A stretch of DNA of 36,794 nucleotides from an uncultured Oleiphilus sp. (GTDB lineage: Bacteria > Pseudomonadota > Gammaproteobacteria > Pseudomonadales > Oleiphilaceae), in assembly GCA_913020495.1 (NCBI GenBank), contig CAJWBJ010000033.1, positions 1-36,794 on the forward strand, read 5' to 3'. This document shows positions 8,798 to 15,844 of the stretch, piece by piece (the stretch's first letter is position 1; every line of letters begins with the position of its first letter). The position numbers and the translations under genes are program-made. Under the pieces are notes generated by a model that worked only from the letters and a program-made list of their open reading frames with translations, did not search any database and was not told the DNA's origin.

Positions 8798-10027
8798 ATG
8801 ACACTGTTCTTTTTTATTTTAAGTCTTGTAAGTGTTGGGTTTACCATTAATGTTATGCGCCCTTTATATCAACATCCAAAATGGATTGTGCCTAGTTTCT
8901 TGTTTGGGTGGTTGGTAGGAGAGTTGGCGATTCATATTGTCATCGCTCAACTTTTTATGGTCTCTTGGTTTGTTTTTTTTGGGGTTGTAGACGGTTTTTT
9001 TGGGGCAACAGGTATCGTTGCATTTTTTGCTTCCTGGATGATGCTGGCTTACCACTACTTCTCAGGCTATAAAGCGAAAGTCCTAATGGATCGCATTGTG
9101 ATTCCCCATAGAAAGAAAGAAGATTTAAGCGCTTGGAGCCGTCATATCGAGCTTGATATGACGCGTCTTTTACTTCCGTTTTCTAGCTGGAAGTCCGATC
9201 AGGTTGAAGTGATCAAAAATATCGTCTACCAAGAGGTCGATAACTTTCGTTTGAAACTTGATATTCGTCGAAACAGAAGTTTGCCTCAAAATGCCCCGGT
9301 TTTATTTCAAATTCATGGCGGGGCATGGACGCATGGTTACGGCAGTAAAAATGAACAAGGTGTTCCGTTAACGGTTGAAATGGCCAAGCGAGGCTGGGTG
9401 TGTGTTTCGATCGATTACCGGCTTTGTCCTGATGCTTCCTTTCCTGACCACATCATTGATTGCAAAAAAGCATTGGTTTGGGTGAAGGAGCATATTCGAG
9501 AGTATGGTGGGAACCCTGATTATATTGTCGTCACCGGTGGCTCAGCGGGAGGGCACTTATCATCATTGCTTGCGCTTAGTGCCAACGTGCCCGAATTACA
9601 GCCAGATTTCGAGGATAAAGATACTTCGGTGCAAGGGTGTATCCCATATTACGGAATTTATGATTTGTTGGACCAAAATAAGCTACAGCTTAGTCTTGCG
9701 TTAGAAATTATTCTGCGCAAAAAAATTATTAAGCAAACGAAACAAGAAAATGAAAACCTATATCGCCTAATGTCACCCATGACGCATATTAATAAAGATG
9801 CGCCGCCATTTCTAATCATTCACGGTGACAAAGACTCTCTGACCTCTTTAGGCGAAGCCCAATACTTTGCCAGTCGCTTGGATGAAATATCGACAAATAT
9901 GGTTGAGTTTGCAGAAATTACTGGTGCTCAGCATGCTTTTGATATTTTTAGTTCGGTACGTAGTGATTATGTTTTATTCGGAGTGGCCGAAAGAATGTGC
10001 CAATGGCATCGGGATTTTGAAGAGTAA
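8798..10027 (+). CDS. Membrane-anchored alpha/beta hydrolase, HSL/BD-FAE-type esterase
   Basis: A 409-residue protein. The first 90 or so residues contain two to three membrane segments. The rest is an alpha/beta hydrolase of the hormone-sensitive-lipase type. The oxyanion-hole motif HGGAW starts at H173. The nucleophile elbow GGSAGG has Ser249, and the likely acid and base are Asp346 (HGDKDSL) and His379 (QHAFDIF). This layout, membrane anchor plus HSL-type esterase, resembles mycobacterial LipC-like proteins, which act on acyl esters (family knowledge). A WS/DGAT gene 3.6 kb upstream makes a role in neutral lipid turnover attractive but unproven. A TAGG site lies upstream of the ATG. It ends six bases before recQ. 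Confidence 0.87.
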   Translation: MTLFFFILSLVSVGFTINVMRPLYQHPKWIVPSFLFGWLVGELAIHIVIAQLFMVSWFVFFGVVDGFFGATGIVAFFASWMMLAYHYFSGYKAKVLMDRIVIPHRKKEDLSAWSRHIELDMTRLLLPFSSWKSDQVEVIKNIVYQEVDNFRLKLDIRRNRSLPQNAPVLFQIHGGAWTHGYGSKNEQGVPLTVEMAKRGWVCVSIDYRLCPDASFPDHIIDCKKALVWVKEHIREYGGNPDYIVVTGGSAGGHLSSLLALSANVPELQPDFEDKDTSVQGCIPYYGIYDLLDQNKLQLSLALEIILRKKIIKQTKQENENLYRLMSPMTHINKDAPPFLIIHGDKDSLTSLGEAQYFASRLDEISTNMVEFAEITGAQHAFDIFSSVRSDYVLFGVAERMCQWHRDFEE

Positions 10028-10033
10028 CACTAA

Positions 10034-11845
10034 GTGCGAAAAATGATGATGCAGGATGCATATAAAGTTCTGGAAGCCGTTTTCGGATATACCACGTTCA
10101 GGTCACCACAAGATGATGTGATCAATGCATTACTACAGAGCAAAGATGCTTTTGTGCTGATGCCTACCGGTGGAGGGAAATCACTATGCTATCAAATACC
10201 CGCGATAGTTCGTGATGGTGTGGGGATCGTTATTTCCCCTTTGATTGCCCTCATGCAGGATCAGGTTTCTGCCATGTCACAGGCGGGTGTTAAAGCGGCT
10301 TGTATGAATTCCTCAATGCCGCCAGGGCATAATAATGAAGTAGAACGACAAGCTCGAAAGGGCGAGTTAGACCTTATTTATATTGCGCCAGAACGGCTCA
10401 CATTACCTCAAACTATTCAGTGGTTAAATGAGTGTCAGATTTCGTTATTTGCGATAGATGAAGCTCATTGTGTCTCGCAATGGGGGCATGATTTTCGGGC
10501 AGATTATTTACAGCTTAGTCTTTTGCATGAACAGTTTCCTCATGTGCCCCGAGTCGCGTTAACCGCCACGGCAGACTCAAAAACACGTGAAGAAATTATT
10601 GCTCGTTTAGGTTTGCAGCAGGCAGCGGTGTTTGTTTCAGGTTTTGATCGACCGAATATTCAATATCGGATTGCCCAGAAAAATCAGCCTCGGCAGCAGT
10701 TGTTGAATTTTATTCAGCAAGAGCATTTATCCGATGCGGGAGTTGTCTATTGTTTGTCACGCAACAAGGTTGATGCGACGGCTCAGTGGTTATCCGCTCA
10801 GGGATTAAAAGCTTACCCCTATCATGCAGGCTTAAGCAAAGAAGTACGGCAACAAAACCAAGAAAGGTTCTTAAAAGAAGACGGGGTTATTATTGTCGCC
10901 ACGATTGCTTTTGGAATGGGGATTGACAAACCAGATGTCAGATTTGTCGCTCACTTGGATTTACCAAAAAGTATTGAAGCTTATTATCAAGAAACTGGCC
11001 GGGCAGGGCGAGATGGTCAACCATCCACAGCTTGGATGGTTTATGGCTTGGAAGATGTTATCAAGCTGAAACAAATGATGGCGGGTTCGGAAGCGAACGA
11101 ACAATTTAAGCGCATTGAGCAACGCAAGTTAGATGCTATGTTGGGGTTGGCAGAAATTACGTCTTGTCGTCGCCAAATGTTGATGGCTTATTTTGGCGAC
11201 ACAATGGAAGAGCCTTGTGGCAATTGTGATTGTTGTTTAACACCCGTGATAACCTGGGATGGCACCGACGCGGCTAGAAAAGCACTTAGCTGTGTCTTCC
11301 GAACCGGACAACGTTTTGGAGTGGTGCATGTAATTAGCGTATTACGTGGAAAATTAACAGATAAGGTCACTCAATTTAATCATCAAAATGTGTCTACCTT
11401 TGGCATTGGTGCCGAGTTGAGTGAATCTCAGTGGCGTTCGGTATTCCGTCAGCTTATTGCCAGGGGTTACCTGAACGTTAATTTTGACCATGGTCAGGTT
11501 TATCTTTCTGAAAAGAGCCGTGCGCTATTAAAAGGGCAGGAAACGATTGCGTTAAGGCTTGATACAAACGCATCAAAAAAGAAAAGTAGTTCATCAGGTA
11601 AGAATAATAGCGCCCCAGTTAGCTCGGATGATATTGAATTATGGGAAGCACTGCGTATTTGCCGAAAGCGCTTGGCCGATGAGCAAAGTGTCCCCCCTTT
11701 TGTTATTTTCCATGATGCAACCTTAAAGGACATGGTTGTAAACAAACCTTCCACATTGCAACAATTTTCAATGCTAAGCGGGGTTGGGAAGAAAAAACTA
11801 GATAAATATGGCGATGAATTTCTTACAGTATTGGCAAATGCCTAA
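10034..11845 (+). CDS. recQ: ATP-dependent DNA helicase RecQ
   Basis: A 603-residue 3'-5' superfamily 2 helicase acting in recombination repair and fork restart. Walker A is MPTGGGKS (43-50), motif II is DEAH (142-145), and motif VI is in [15 protein letters not shown]. The RecQ-Ct zinc site is formed by [12 protein letters not shown] plus CGNCDCC (about residues 377-402). A winged helix follows, then an HRDC domain over about the last 75 residues ([17 protein letters not shown]). The length equals E. coli RecQ (about 609). The start is uncertain: GTG at 10034 or one of three consecutive ATGs at 10043-10051; no strong ribosome site separates them. It lies six bases after the esterase gene, so it is probably read through from it. 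Confidence 0.97.
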   Translation: MRKMMMQDAYKVLEAVFGYTTFRSPQDDVINALLQSKDAFVLMPTGGGKSLCYQIPAIVRDGVGIVISPLIALMQDQVSAMSQAGVKAACMNSSMPPGHNNEVERQARKGELDLIYIAPERLTLPQTIQWLNECQISLFAIDEAHCVSQWGHDFRADYLQLSLLHEQFPHVPRVALTATADSKTREEIIARLGLQQAAVFVSGFDRPNIQYRIAQKNQPRQQLLNFIQQEHLSDAGVVYCLSRNKVDATAQWLSAQGLKAYPYHAGLSKEVRQQNQERFLKEDGVIIVATIAFGMGIDKPDVRFVAHLDLPKSIEAYYQETGRAGRDGQPSTAWMVYGLEDVIKLKQMMAGSEANEQFKRIEQRKLDAMLGLAEITSCRRQMLMAYFGDTMEEPCGNCDCCLTPVITWDGTDAARKALSCVFRTGQRFGVVHVISVLRGKLTDKVTQFNHQNVSTFGIGAELSESQWRSVFRQLIARGYLNVNFDHGQVYLSEKSRALLKGQETIALRLDTNASKKKSSSSGKNNSAPVSSDDIELWEALRICRKRLADEQSVPPFVIFHDATLKDMVVNKPSTLQQFSMLSGVGKKKLDKYGDEFLTVLANA

Positions 11846-11934
11846 TTTTACTTGGAAAAAGTGTATAAAAATTAGTAGGATTGATCGTTCTAAAGATAAC
11901 TCCATAATCTCAATATAAAAAACTAGGAATAAAC

Positions 11935-12633
11935 ATGAAGAAAGTCATAATTGCTGCGATGGCATTGGGTTTAGTCGCATGCCAGCCAGCAAAAGAAAAA
12001 GAAATCTCACTTGATAATATCGATACAAAAAATAGCTATGCGATTGGTTTAAAGTTTGGCGAATCGATGAAGCGAGAAATTGAGGAACTTCAGCTAAAGG
12101 CATTCTTTAGCGGTGTTACGCATGGCTTCGAAGGTGAGGGAGCAAAGCTTACTCCTGAAGAAGTTGCTGCAACGATGCAAACTTTCCAAACTCAAAAAAT
12201 GGCTGAAATGAAAAAAAAGTCTGAGTCAGCATTAGCGGAAAACCAAACGGTAAGTACTGCGTTCCTGGTTGAAAATAAAGCACGAGATGGCGTGAATACT
12301 TTAGAAAGCGGTTTACAGTATGAAATCTTATCATCAGGAGATGGCGAGTCTCCTTCCACTGCTGATAAAGTGACGGTGCATTACCATGGTACGCTTATCG
12401 ACGGGACTGTTTTTGACAGCTCAGTTGAGCGTGGTAGCCCTGCTACATTTGGTGTAGGTCAAGTTATTAAAGGTTGGACAGAAGCTTTACAGTTAATGAA
12501 AACCGGTGATAAATGGAAATTATTTATTCCTTCTGATTTAGCCTATGGCTCACGTGGCGCTGGTGGAAAAATTGGCCCGAATGCCGCATTGATTTTTGAA
12601 GTTGAATTAATTTCAATTGAGAAAAATAGCTAG
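11935..12633 (+). CDS. FKBP-type peptidyl-prolyl isomerase lipoprotein (FkpA/Mip-like)
   Basis: A 232-residue isomerase with a lipoprotein signal. The lipobox LVAC places the modified Cys at residue 16, followed by Gln, which favours outer-membrane sorting by the Lol rule. The N-terminal FKBP_N domain (about 25-115) has the motif NSYAIGLKFGESM. The FKBP domain (about 135-230) retains VHYHGTLIDG, FDSSVERG, QVIKGWTEAL, LAYGSRGAGG and LIFEVELI, so it should be active. It resembles macrophage infectivity potentiator proteins of Legionella and relatives. AGGA is spaced seven bases from the ATG. Monocistronic as far as I can see. It is one of four FKBP-fold proteins in the window. Confidence 0.93.
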   Translation: MKKVIIAAMALGLVACQPAKEKEISLDNIDTKNSYAIGLKFGESMKREIEELQLKAFFSGVTHGFEGEGAKLTPEEVAATMQTFQTQKMAEMKKKSESALAENQTVSTAFLVENKARDGVNTLESGLQYEILSSGDGESPSTADKVTVHYHGTLIDGTVFDSSVERGSPATFGVGQVIKGWTEALQLMKTGDKWKLFIPSDLAYGSRGAGGKIGPNAALIFEVELISIEKNS

Positions 12634-12647
12634 AAATATCTACCTGT

Positions 12648-12691
12648 AGGGTGTGTTCTGAGTGCCTCGTATGGCACAGACGACACACTCT
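12648..12691 (+). other. Two-part stem-loop downstream of the FKBP lipoprotein gene
   Basis: The outer arms AGGGTGTGT (12648-12656) and ACACACTCT (12683-12691) pair with one wobble. An inner helix GTGCC/GGCAC (12662-12666 and 12673-12677) closes a six-base loop. No T tract follows, so it is not a classic intrinsic terminator. It could protect the 3' end of the FKBP message or be an imperfect terminator. Confidence 0.45.
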
Positions 12692-13054
12692 ATAACAGAT
12701 CGGCCCTCCCTCGATATTCCCCGCTTAAATGACGACCTTGGCTTCGATTAATTCAGCCATATCAGTACTGGCACCAAATATTAATTCATGAGCAATTTTT
12801 AGGATGACTCCCGTCAGTAATAAGTGACTTTCATTAGTATGGAGCAGATGAATACTGACAAGTCGCCTATACTCCTTTTGATTTACGAGCGCTTTAAAAT
12901 ATTATAAATTTTTCTTTATTTGAGAATTTTATGACACAAACTCCTTTCATTCCGGTTGAAAGACGTACATGCATGACAAAGTAGTTTATTGAAACAGTTA
13001 TCGTGCAACGTCTCTATTTCTTTTTAAGGTGGCAAGGTTACCTATAAAAGATAA

Positions 13055-13083
13055 TTTTCCGTGACCTTTAATGCTTTTATAAT
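13055..13083 (+). promoter_or_regulatory. Possible sigma-70 promoter for the OsmC gene
   Basis: A perfect TATAAT at 13078-13083 lies 17 bases after a poor -35 element (TTTTCC at 13055-13060) and 27 bases before the start codon of the OsmC-family gene. The -10 box and spacing support it. The weak -35 suggests an activator, or that this is chance in an AT-rich region. Confidence 0.35.
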
Positions 13084-13109
13084 TCAAAATAATAAAATAG
13101 GAGCAAGTC

Positions 13110-13556
13110 ATGAATGGTCAGATGAAGAGTGAGCACGTCGCAAAGGTGAGTTGGCGACGTGAGGGTGAGTTTAGCCATCTTGGTTACGAAACAAATCATG
13201 AGGCACAGATTTCAGGTATCTCGATTCCAATGTCCTCTGCGAATACTCCCGATTATGTTGACCCTGAGCAAGCATTGGCGGCTAGTCTTGCTAGCTGTCA
13301 TATGCAGACTTTTTTGGCCTTAGCGGCTAAAAAGCGTTTAGTTGTTGAAGGCTATCATGTGAAGGCAATTGCTTTTGTCTGCTTAAATGAGCAAGGTAAA
13401 ACCTATGTTGAGATGATTAAACTATTGCCAGAAGTTGAATTTTCTACAGAATCTTCAGTATCTGAAGAACAAATAGAAAAGATGCACCATAAAGCGCACG
13501 ATCACTGCTTTATTGCTAATTCAATTTTGAGTGATGTCATCATTGAGTGCGTATAG
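13110..13556 (+). CDS. OsmC family peroxide-reductase-like protein
   Basis: A 148-residue protein of the OsmC/Ohr superfamily, which reduces organic hydroperoxides through two cysteines. Both expected cysteines are present: C63 in SLASCHMQTFLALAA and C133 in HDHCFIANSIL. The N-terminal WRREGEFSHLGYETNHEAQ and the YVDPEQALAAS segment also fit the family. Length is typical (about 140-150). It matches the OsmC-like branch rather than Ohr proper (inference). AGGAG sits just upstream of the ATG. A hairpin terminator candidate follows it, so it seems monocistronic. A role in thiol-dependent peroxide defence fits the family, but the substrate is not shown. Confidence 0.9.
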   Translation: MNGQMKSEHVAKVSWRREGEFSHLGYETNHEAQISGISIPMSSANTPDYVDPEQALAASLASCHMQTFLALAAKKRLVVEGYHVKAIAFVCLNEQGKTYVEMIKLLPEVEFSTESSVSEEQIEKMHHKAHDHCFIANSILSDVIIECV

Positions 13557-13571
13557 CTGAGCCAGTTTTTG

Positions 13572-13608
13572 TTACGACTAAAGCACTTTGGTCGTAATGT
13601 TTATTTCG
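13572..13608 (+). terminator. Probable terminator after the OsmC gene
   Basis: The arms TTACGACTAAAG (13572-13583) and CTTTGGTCGTAA (13586-13597) form a near-perfect stem with one wobble, followed by the T-rich stretch TGTTTATTTCG. It sits 15 bases after the OsmC stop codon. The T tract is interrupted, so termination may be partial. Confidence 0.6.
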
Positions 13609-13631
13609 TTTAGTGTGGAATAATAATTATG

Positions 13632-13716
13632 GCGACAATAAGTGTCGCTTAGGTTTGTAAGATAGTCCTGTCGTTAAGGCAAAGACCTTAACTTAATTAT
13701 TTAAACAGGGGCTATC
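13632..13716 (+). promoter_or_regulatory. Structured leader with hidden ribosome binding site
   Basis: Three helices precede the small gene at 13719. The first is GCGACA/TGTCGC (13632-13637 and 13643-13648). The second is a perfect GTTAAGG/CCTTAAC hairpin (13673-13679 and 13686-13692). This is enclosed by a third, longer helix between GATAGTCCTGT (13661-13671) and ACAGGGGCTATC (13705-13716). The third helix contains the Shine-Dalgarno AGGGG at 13707-13711, so the ribosome site is predicted to be paired. This is the layout of a translationally controlled leader or RNA thermometer; it does not match a riboswitch class I know. Confidence 0.5.
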
Positions 13717-13718
13717 TT

Positions 13719-13862
13719 ATGTTCAGAGTTAATGCATTTACTCAAAAAGGCACTAAATTTCGTTTTCGTATTAAGAGCGATAGCATCCACGAAGTACGTG
13801 GCGCACTGAAAGAAATTTTTGGTGAGCAAAAAATGCGTCTGGTGTTAGTCGAGCCAGTTTAA
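13719..13862 (+). CDS. Small 47-residue protein of unknown function
   Basis: A 47-codon frame beginning MFRVNAFTQKGTKFRFRI and ending KMRLVLVEPV. The start ATG has a strong AGGGG seven bases upstream, supporting a real gene. The protein is basic in its first half (several Lys/Arg alternating with Phe) and has no membrane segment or cysteine. The periodicity suggests beta strands at both ends around a short helix (VRGALKEIFGE). I do not recognise the family. It lies between the OsmC gene and the convergent WYL regulator and has its own structured leader, so it is probably a separate transcript. It could be a small RNA-binding or stress protein, but nothing proves that. Confidence 0.65.
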   Translation: MFRVNAFTQKGTKFRFRIKSDSIHEVRGALKEIFGEQKMRLVLVEPV

Positions 13863-13892
13863 GTCTTGTCGTTTATTAGAGATTGTTCTTTA

Positions 13893-15035
13893 TTACAGGT
13901 AGTTTTTTCTCATTGCATCAAGCGCTTGTATGAGATCATCGCGAATTATCGAAGGAGATATAATTTTTGCTTGAAAACCTAAAGATAATAGCCAGTTTTT
14001 TAACTGAATCGTGCGCTTTACTTCTGCTTTAAGGTGCCATGTTGTGTTGTTTAGTTGTGTTAATGACTGGCTAGTACTAATGGGGCTCTCTTTTAAGTCA
14101 GAAATTAAATTGCTGTACTGTGTTGTGCTTAATTCTAGTACTAGTTCATGTTGGCTCGAGTCAGAGTGGTCAAGTAAGACGTCCATATTACCTGCGGCGA
14201 GATAGGTTTTTATCTGGAAGTCGTCGGGCACGAAATTAGGTTGAACGCTGATTTCTATGTCTTTAATCTTATGAACCAAAAAACTTCTGAAAGTATTGTC
14301 ATTTTGCTGTTGGCTGATTCTATTTTGAATATCTTCGTGTTTTTTGCCGATTAGATAGAGCTTAGGAAGCATAATAGCAACCCCAAAAGGGTGAAGCTCA
14401 TACTTTTTAGATAACGCTTGCCCACGATATGTAAAACTCAAACGTTTACCTTGTAAGATTGCACGATAGATTGTATCCAGAATACTCATCTCAAAGTGTG
14501 GCGTTTGTAAGTGTTGTCCACGTTGGAAAAACTCTACGGAATCTGTTAATCGTTGATAGTGAACGGGGGATAGTTTCTGTTCACTCTTTTGGAGCTTGGA
14601 TTCTGCGTTAAGAAATATACGTTTCAATTCATGCTGAGTGGAAGAGGGTAATACTTGTGTTAAGTGCTTTTGAGTTACCGATAAGGCCAAAGCCATAAAC
14701 GCAGGCATGCGTTCAAAGTCATAATTTAATTGCTGGTAGGGGTCTAAGCGCCAATGGCGACTTTTTCCTAATCCTTGCTCAGCGGATAAACCAAAGTCAT
14801 TATCATATTCATCAAGCTCATTCTTTTCCTCTTCGCAATCATCAACTTCGGTTTTACGGCCTAATAGAAATGCTAAATCACGTTGGATTAACCGAAACTG
14901 GCTTTTTTGTTTGGTCTCATTGCTATCTAAATAGCCTGCATTGATGAGATGTTGCAGGATCAGTTCGGTGCCGACGCTGTTATGTTTGGATTTAAGGAAA
15001 TTTAGAATTTCCAAGCGTCGAAGAAATGTGGTCAC
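13893..15035 (-). CDS. WYL domain transcriptional regulator
   Basis: A 380-residue DNA-binding regulator. An N-terminal winged helix-turn-helix (about residues 1-60, FLRRLEILNFLKSKHNSVG) is followed by a spacer with an acidic stretch (EVDDCEEEKNELDEYDND). A WYL domain follows (about 190-270: QGKRLSFTYRGQ, KYELHPFGVAIMLPKLYLIG) and then a C-terminal WCX-like part (about 290-375). WYL domains bind ligands, often nucleic acid or nucleotides, and WYL regulators often control stress and defence genes (family knowledge). The start is a GTG with AAGGA six bases upstream. It is the last gene of the tight minus-strand cluster and starts 11 bases after the TSUP gene, so it may regulate that cluster. 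Confidence 0.92.
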   Translation of the reverse strand: MTTFLRRLEILNFLKSKHNSVGTELILQHLINAGYLDSNETKQKSQFRLIQRDLAFLLGRKTEVDDCEEEKNELDEYDNDFGLSAEQGLGKSRHWRLDPYQQLNYDFERMPAFMALALSVTQKHLTQVLPSSTQHELKRIFLNAESKLQKSEQKLSPVHYQRLTDSVEFFQRGQHLQTPHFEMSILDTIYRAILQGKRLSFTYRGQALSKKYELHPFGVAIMLPKLYLIGKKHEDIQNRISQQQNDNTFRSFLVHKIKDIEISVQPNFVPDDFQIKTYLAAGNMDVLLDHSDSSQHELVLELSTTQYSNLISDLKESPISTSQSLTQLNNTTWHLKAEVKRTIQLKNWLLSLGFQAKIISPSIIRDDLIQALDAMRKNYL

Positions 15036-15046
15036 TTTCTATCCTT

Positions 15047-15832
15047 TTATAAAGTTAGGGTTCTAACGAGACCAATAAAGCTCACGAACAAAAGTACGCT
15101 GCCAAGTACGCGATAAAAAATAACGGAATCGGTTTCCTGCAGTTTCTGATGAAACTTCAAGCCAAGTAAATGTCCCAAGCCTGCACAGGGTAATAACCAA
15201 AGTTGGTGAATAAGTTGGAAGTCCACTTCTAGATATATAAATGCAGCGACTTTTATAGTAACCAGAATCGACCATAAAGCAAAAAGAGTGTCTCGAAGTT
15301 GGTGCTTACTTACATGAACAGCAAACACTGCCGTTAATAATGGCGCACCAATTAAAGAGGTGCCGCTGATATAACCACCAAGCATCAAAAATAAAATATC
15401 GAAAGATTTTTGTTGGCTCTTAAAAGGTTTATTCAGTATATATGAGACAGAATAAACAGAAACAATCGTGAAAATAATTAGCCCCATGATAGTGGCTGGT
15501 AAGGTGATTAAGCCAAAAACGCCGATAAGTTTAGGGATAATCATAATTAACAGGGCTTTTTTTAAATAAGGCCAGTCTATCGATCCCTCTTTTTTGACGC
15601 CCATTTTTAAGTATTGTTTTCGTGCTTTGTGGTTTTGGCGCAGAATTAAACCGGAGAAAAATAGTAACTGAAGTGAAATAATCGGCAAATATATGAGTGC
15701 ATCGTTATGGATGAGTAGTAAAAATGGTAAAGAAAGCACTGCGCCACCAAAGCCTAATCCAGAGCGAACAAAGCCGCTCCAGATAAAGGTGATGGCAATT
15801 AAAAAACATTGAACGAATGTTAATTCTGACAT
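15047..15832 (-). CDS. TSUP family (TauE/SafE) anion transporter
   Basis: A 261-residue inner-membrane protein with about seven to eight helices. The N-terminal signature is SGFVRSGLGFGGAVLSLPFLLL (about residues 19-40), and GGYISGTSLIGAPLLTAVF is the second-half repeat, both typical of TauE/SafE/TSUP. Family members export or import sulfite, sulfoacetate or other organic anions; the substrate cannot be read from sequence. Length is typical (about 250). The stop lies 11 bases before the WYL regulator start, and the ATG is 12 bases after the RND gene, so the three are very likely one transcript. The Shine-Dalgarno is weak, suggesting coupled translation. Confidence 0.9.
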   Translation of the reverse strand: MSELTFVQCFLIAITFIWSGFVRSGLGFGGAVLSLPFLLLIHNDALIYLPIISLQLLFFSGLILRQNHKARKQYLKMGVKKEGSIDWPYLKKALLIMIIPKLIGVFGLITLPATIMGLIIFTIVSVYSVSYILNKPFKSQQKSFDILFLMLGGYISGTSLIGAPLLTAVFAVHVSKHQLRDTLFALWSILVTIKVAAFIYLEVDFQLIHQLWLLPCAGLGHLLGLKFHQKLQETDSVIFYRVLGSVLLFVSFIGLVRTLTL

Positions 15833-15844
15833 TGATAGTTGTTA

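Larger units (their letters stand above)
12634..13109. other. 476-base gap with no convincing gene
   Basis: This stretch lies between the FKBP lipoprotein gene and the OsmC gene. It holds a hairpin at 12648-12691 and a possible promoter at 13055-13083. On the minus strand, bases 12725-12901 stay open for 58 codons and end with a stop, with protein-like composition (for example HLLLTGVILKIAHELIFGA), but no ATG, GTG or TTG start is available near its beginning. It could be a decayed gene fragment or chance. I see no RNA gene that I can name. Confidence 0.6.

Noticed and set aside
15063..15275. A 70-codon open frame on the minus strand inside the TSUP gene
   Set aside because: It lies in another frame of a clearly conserved transporter gene and has no family features.
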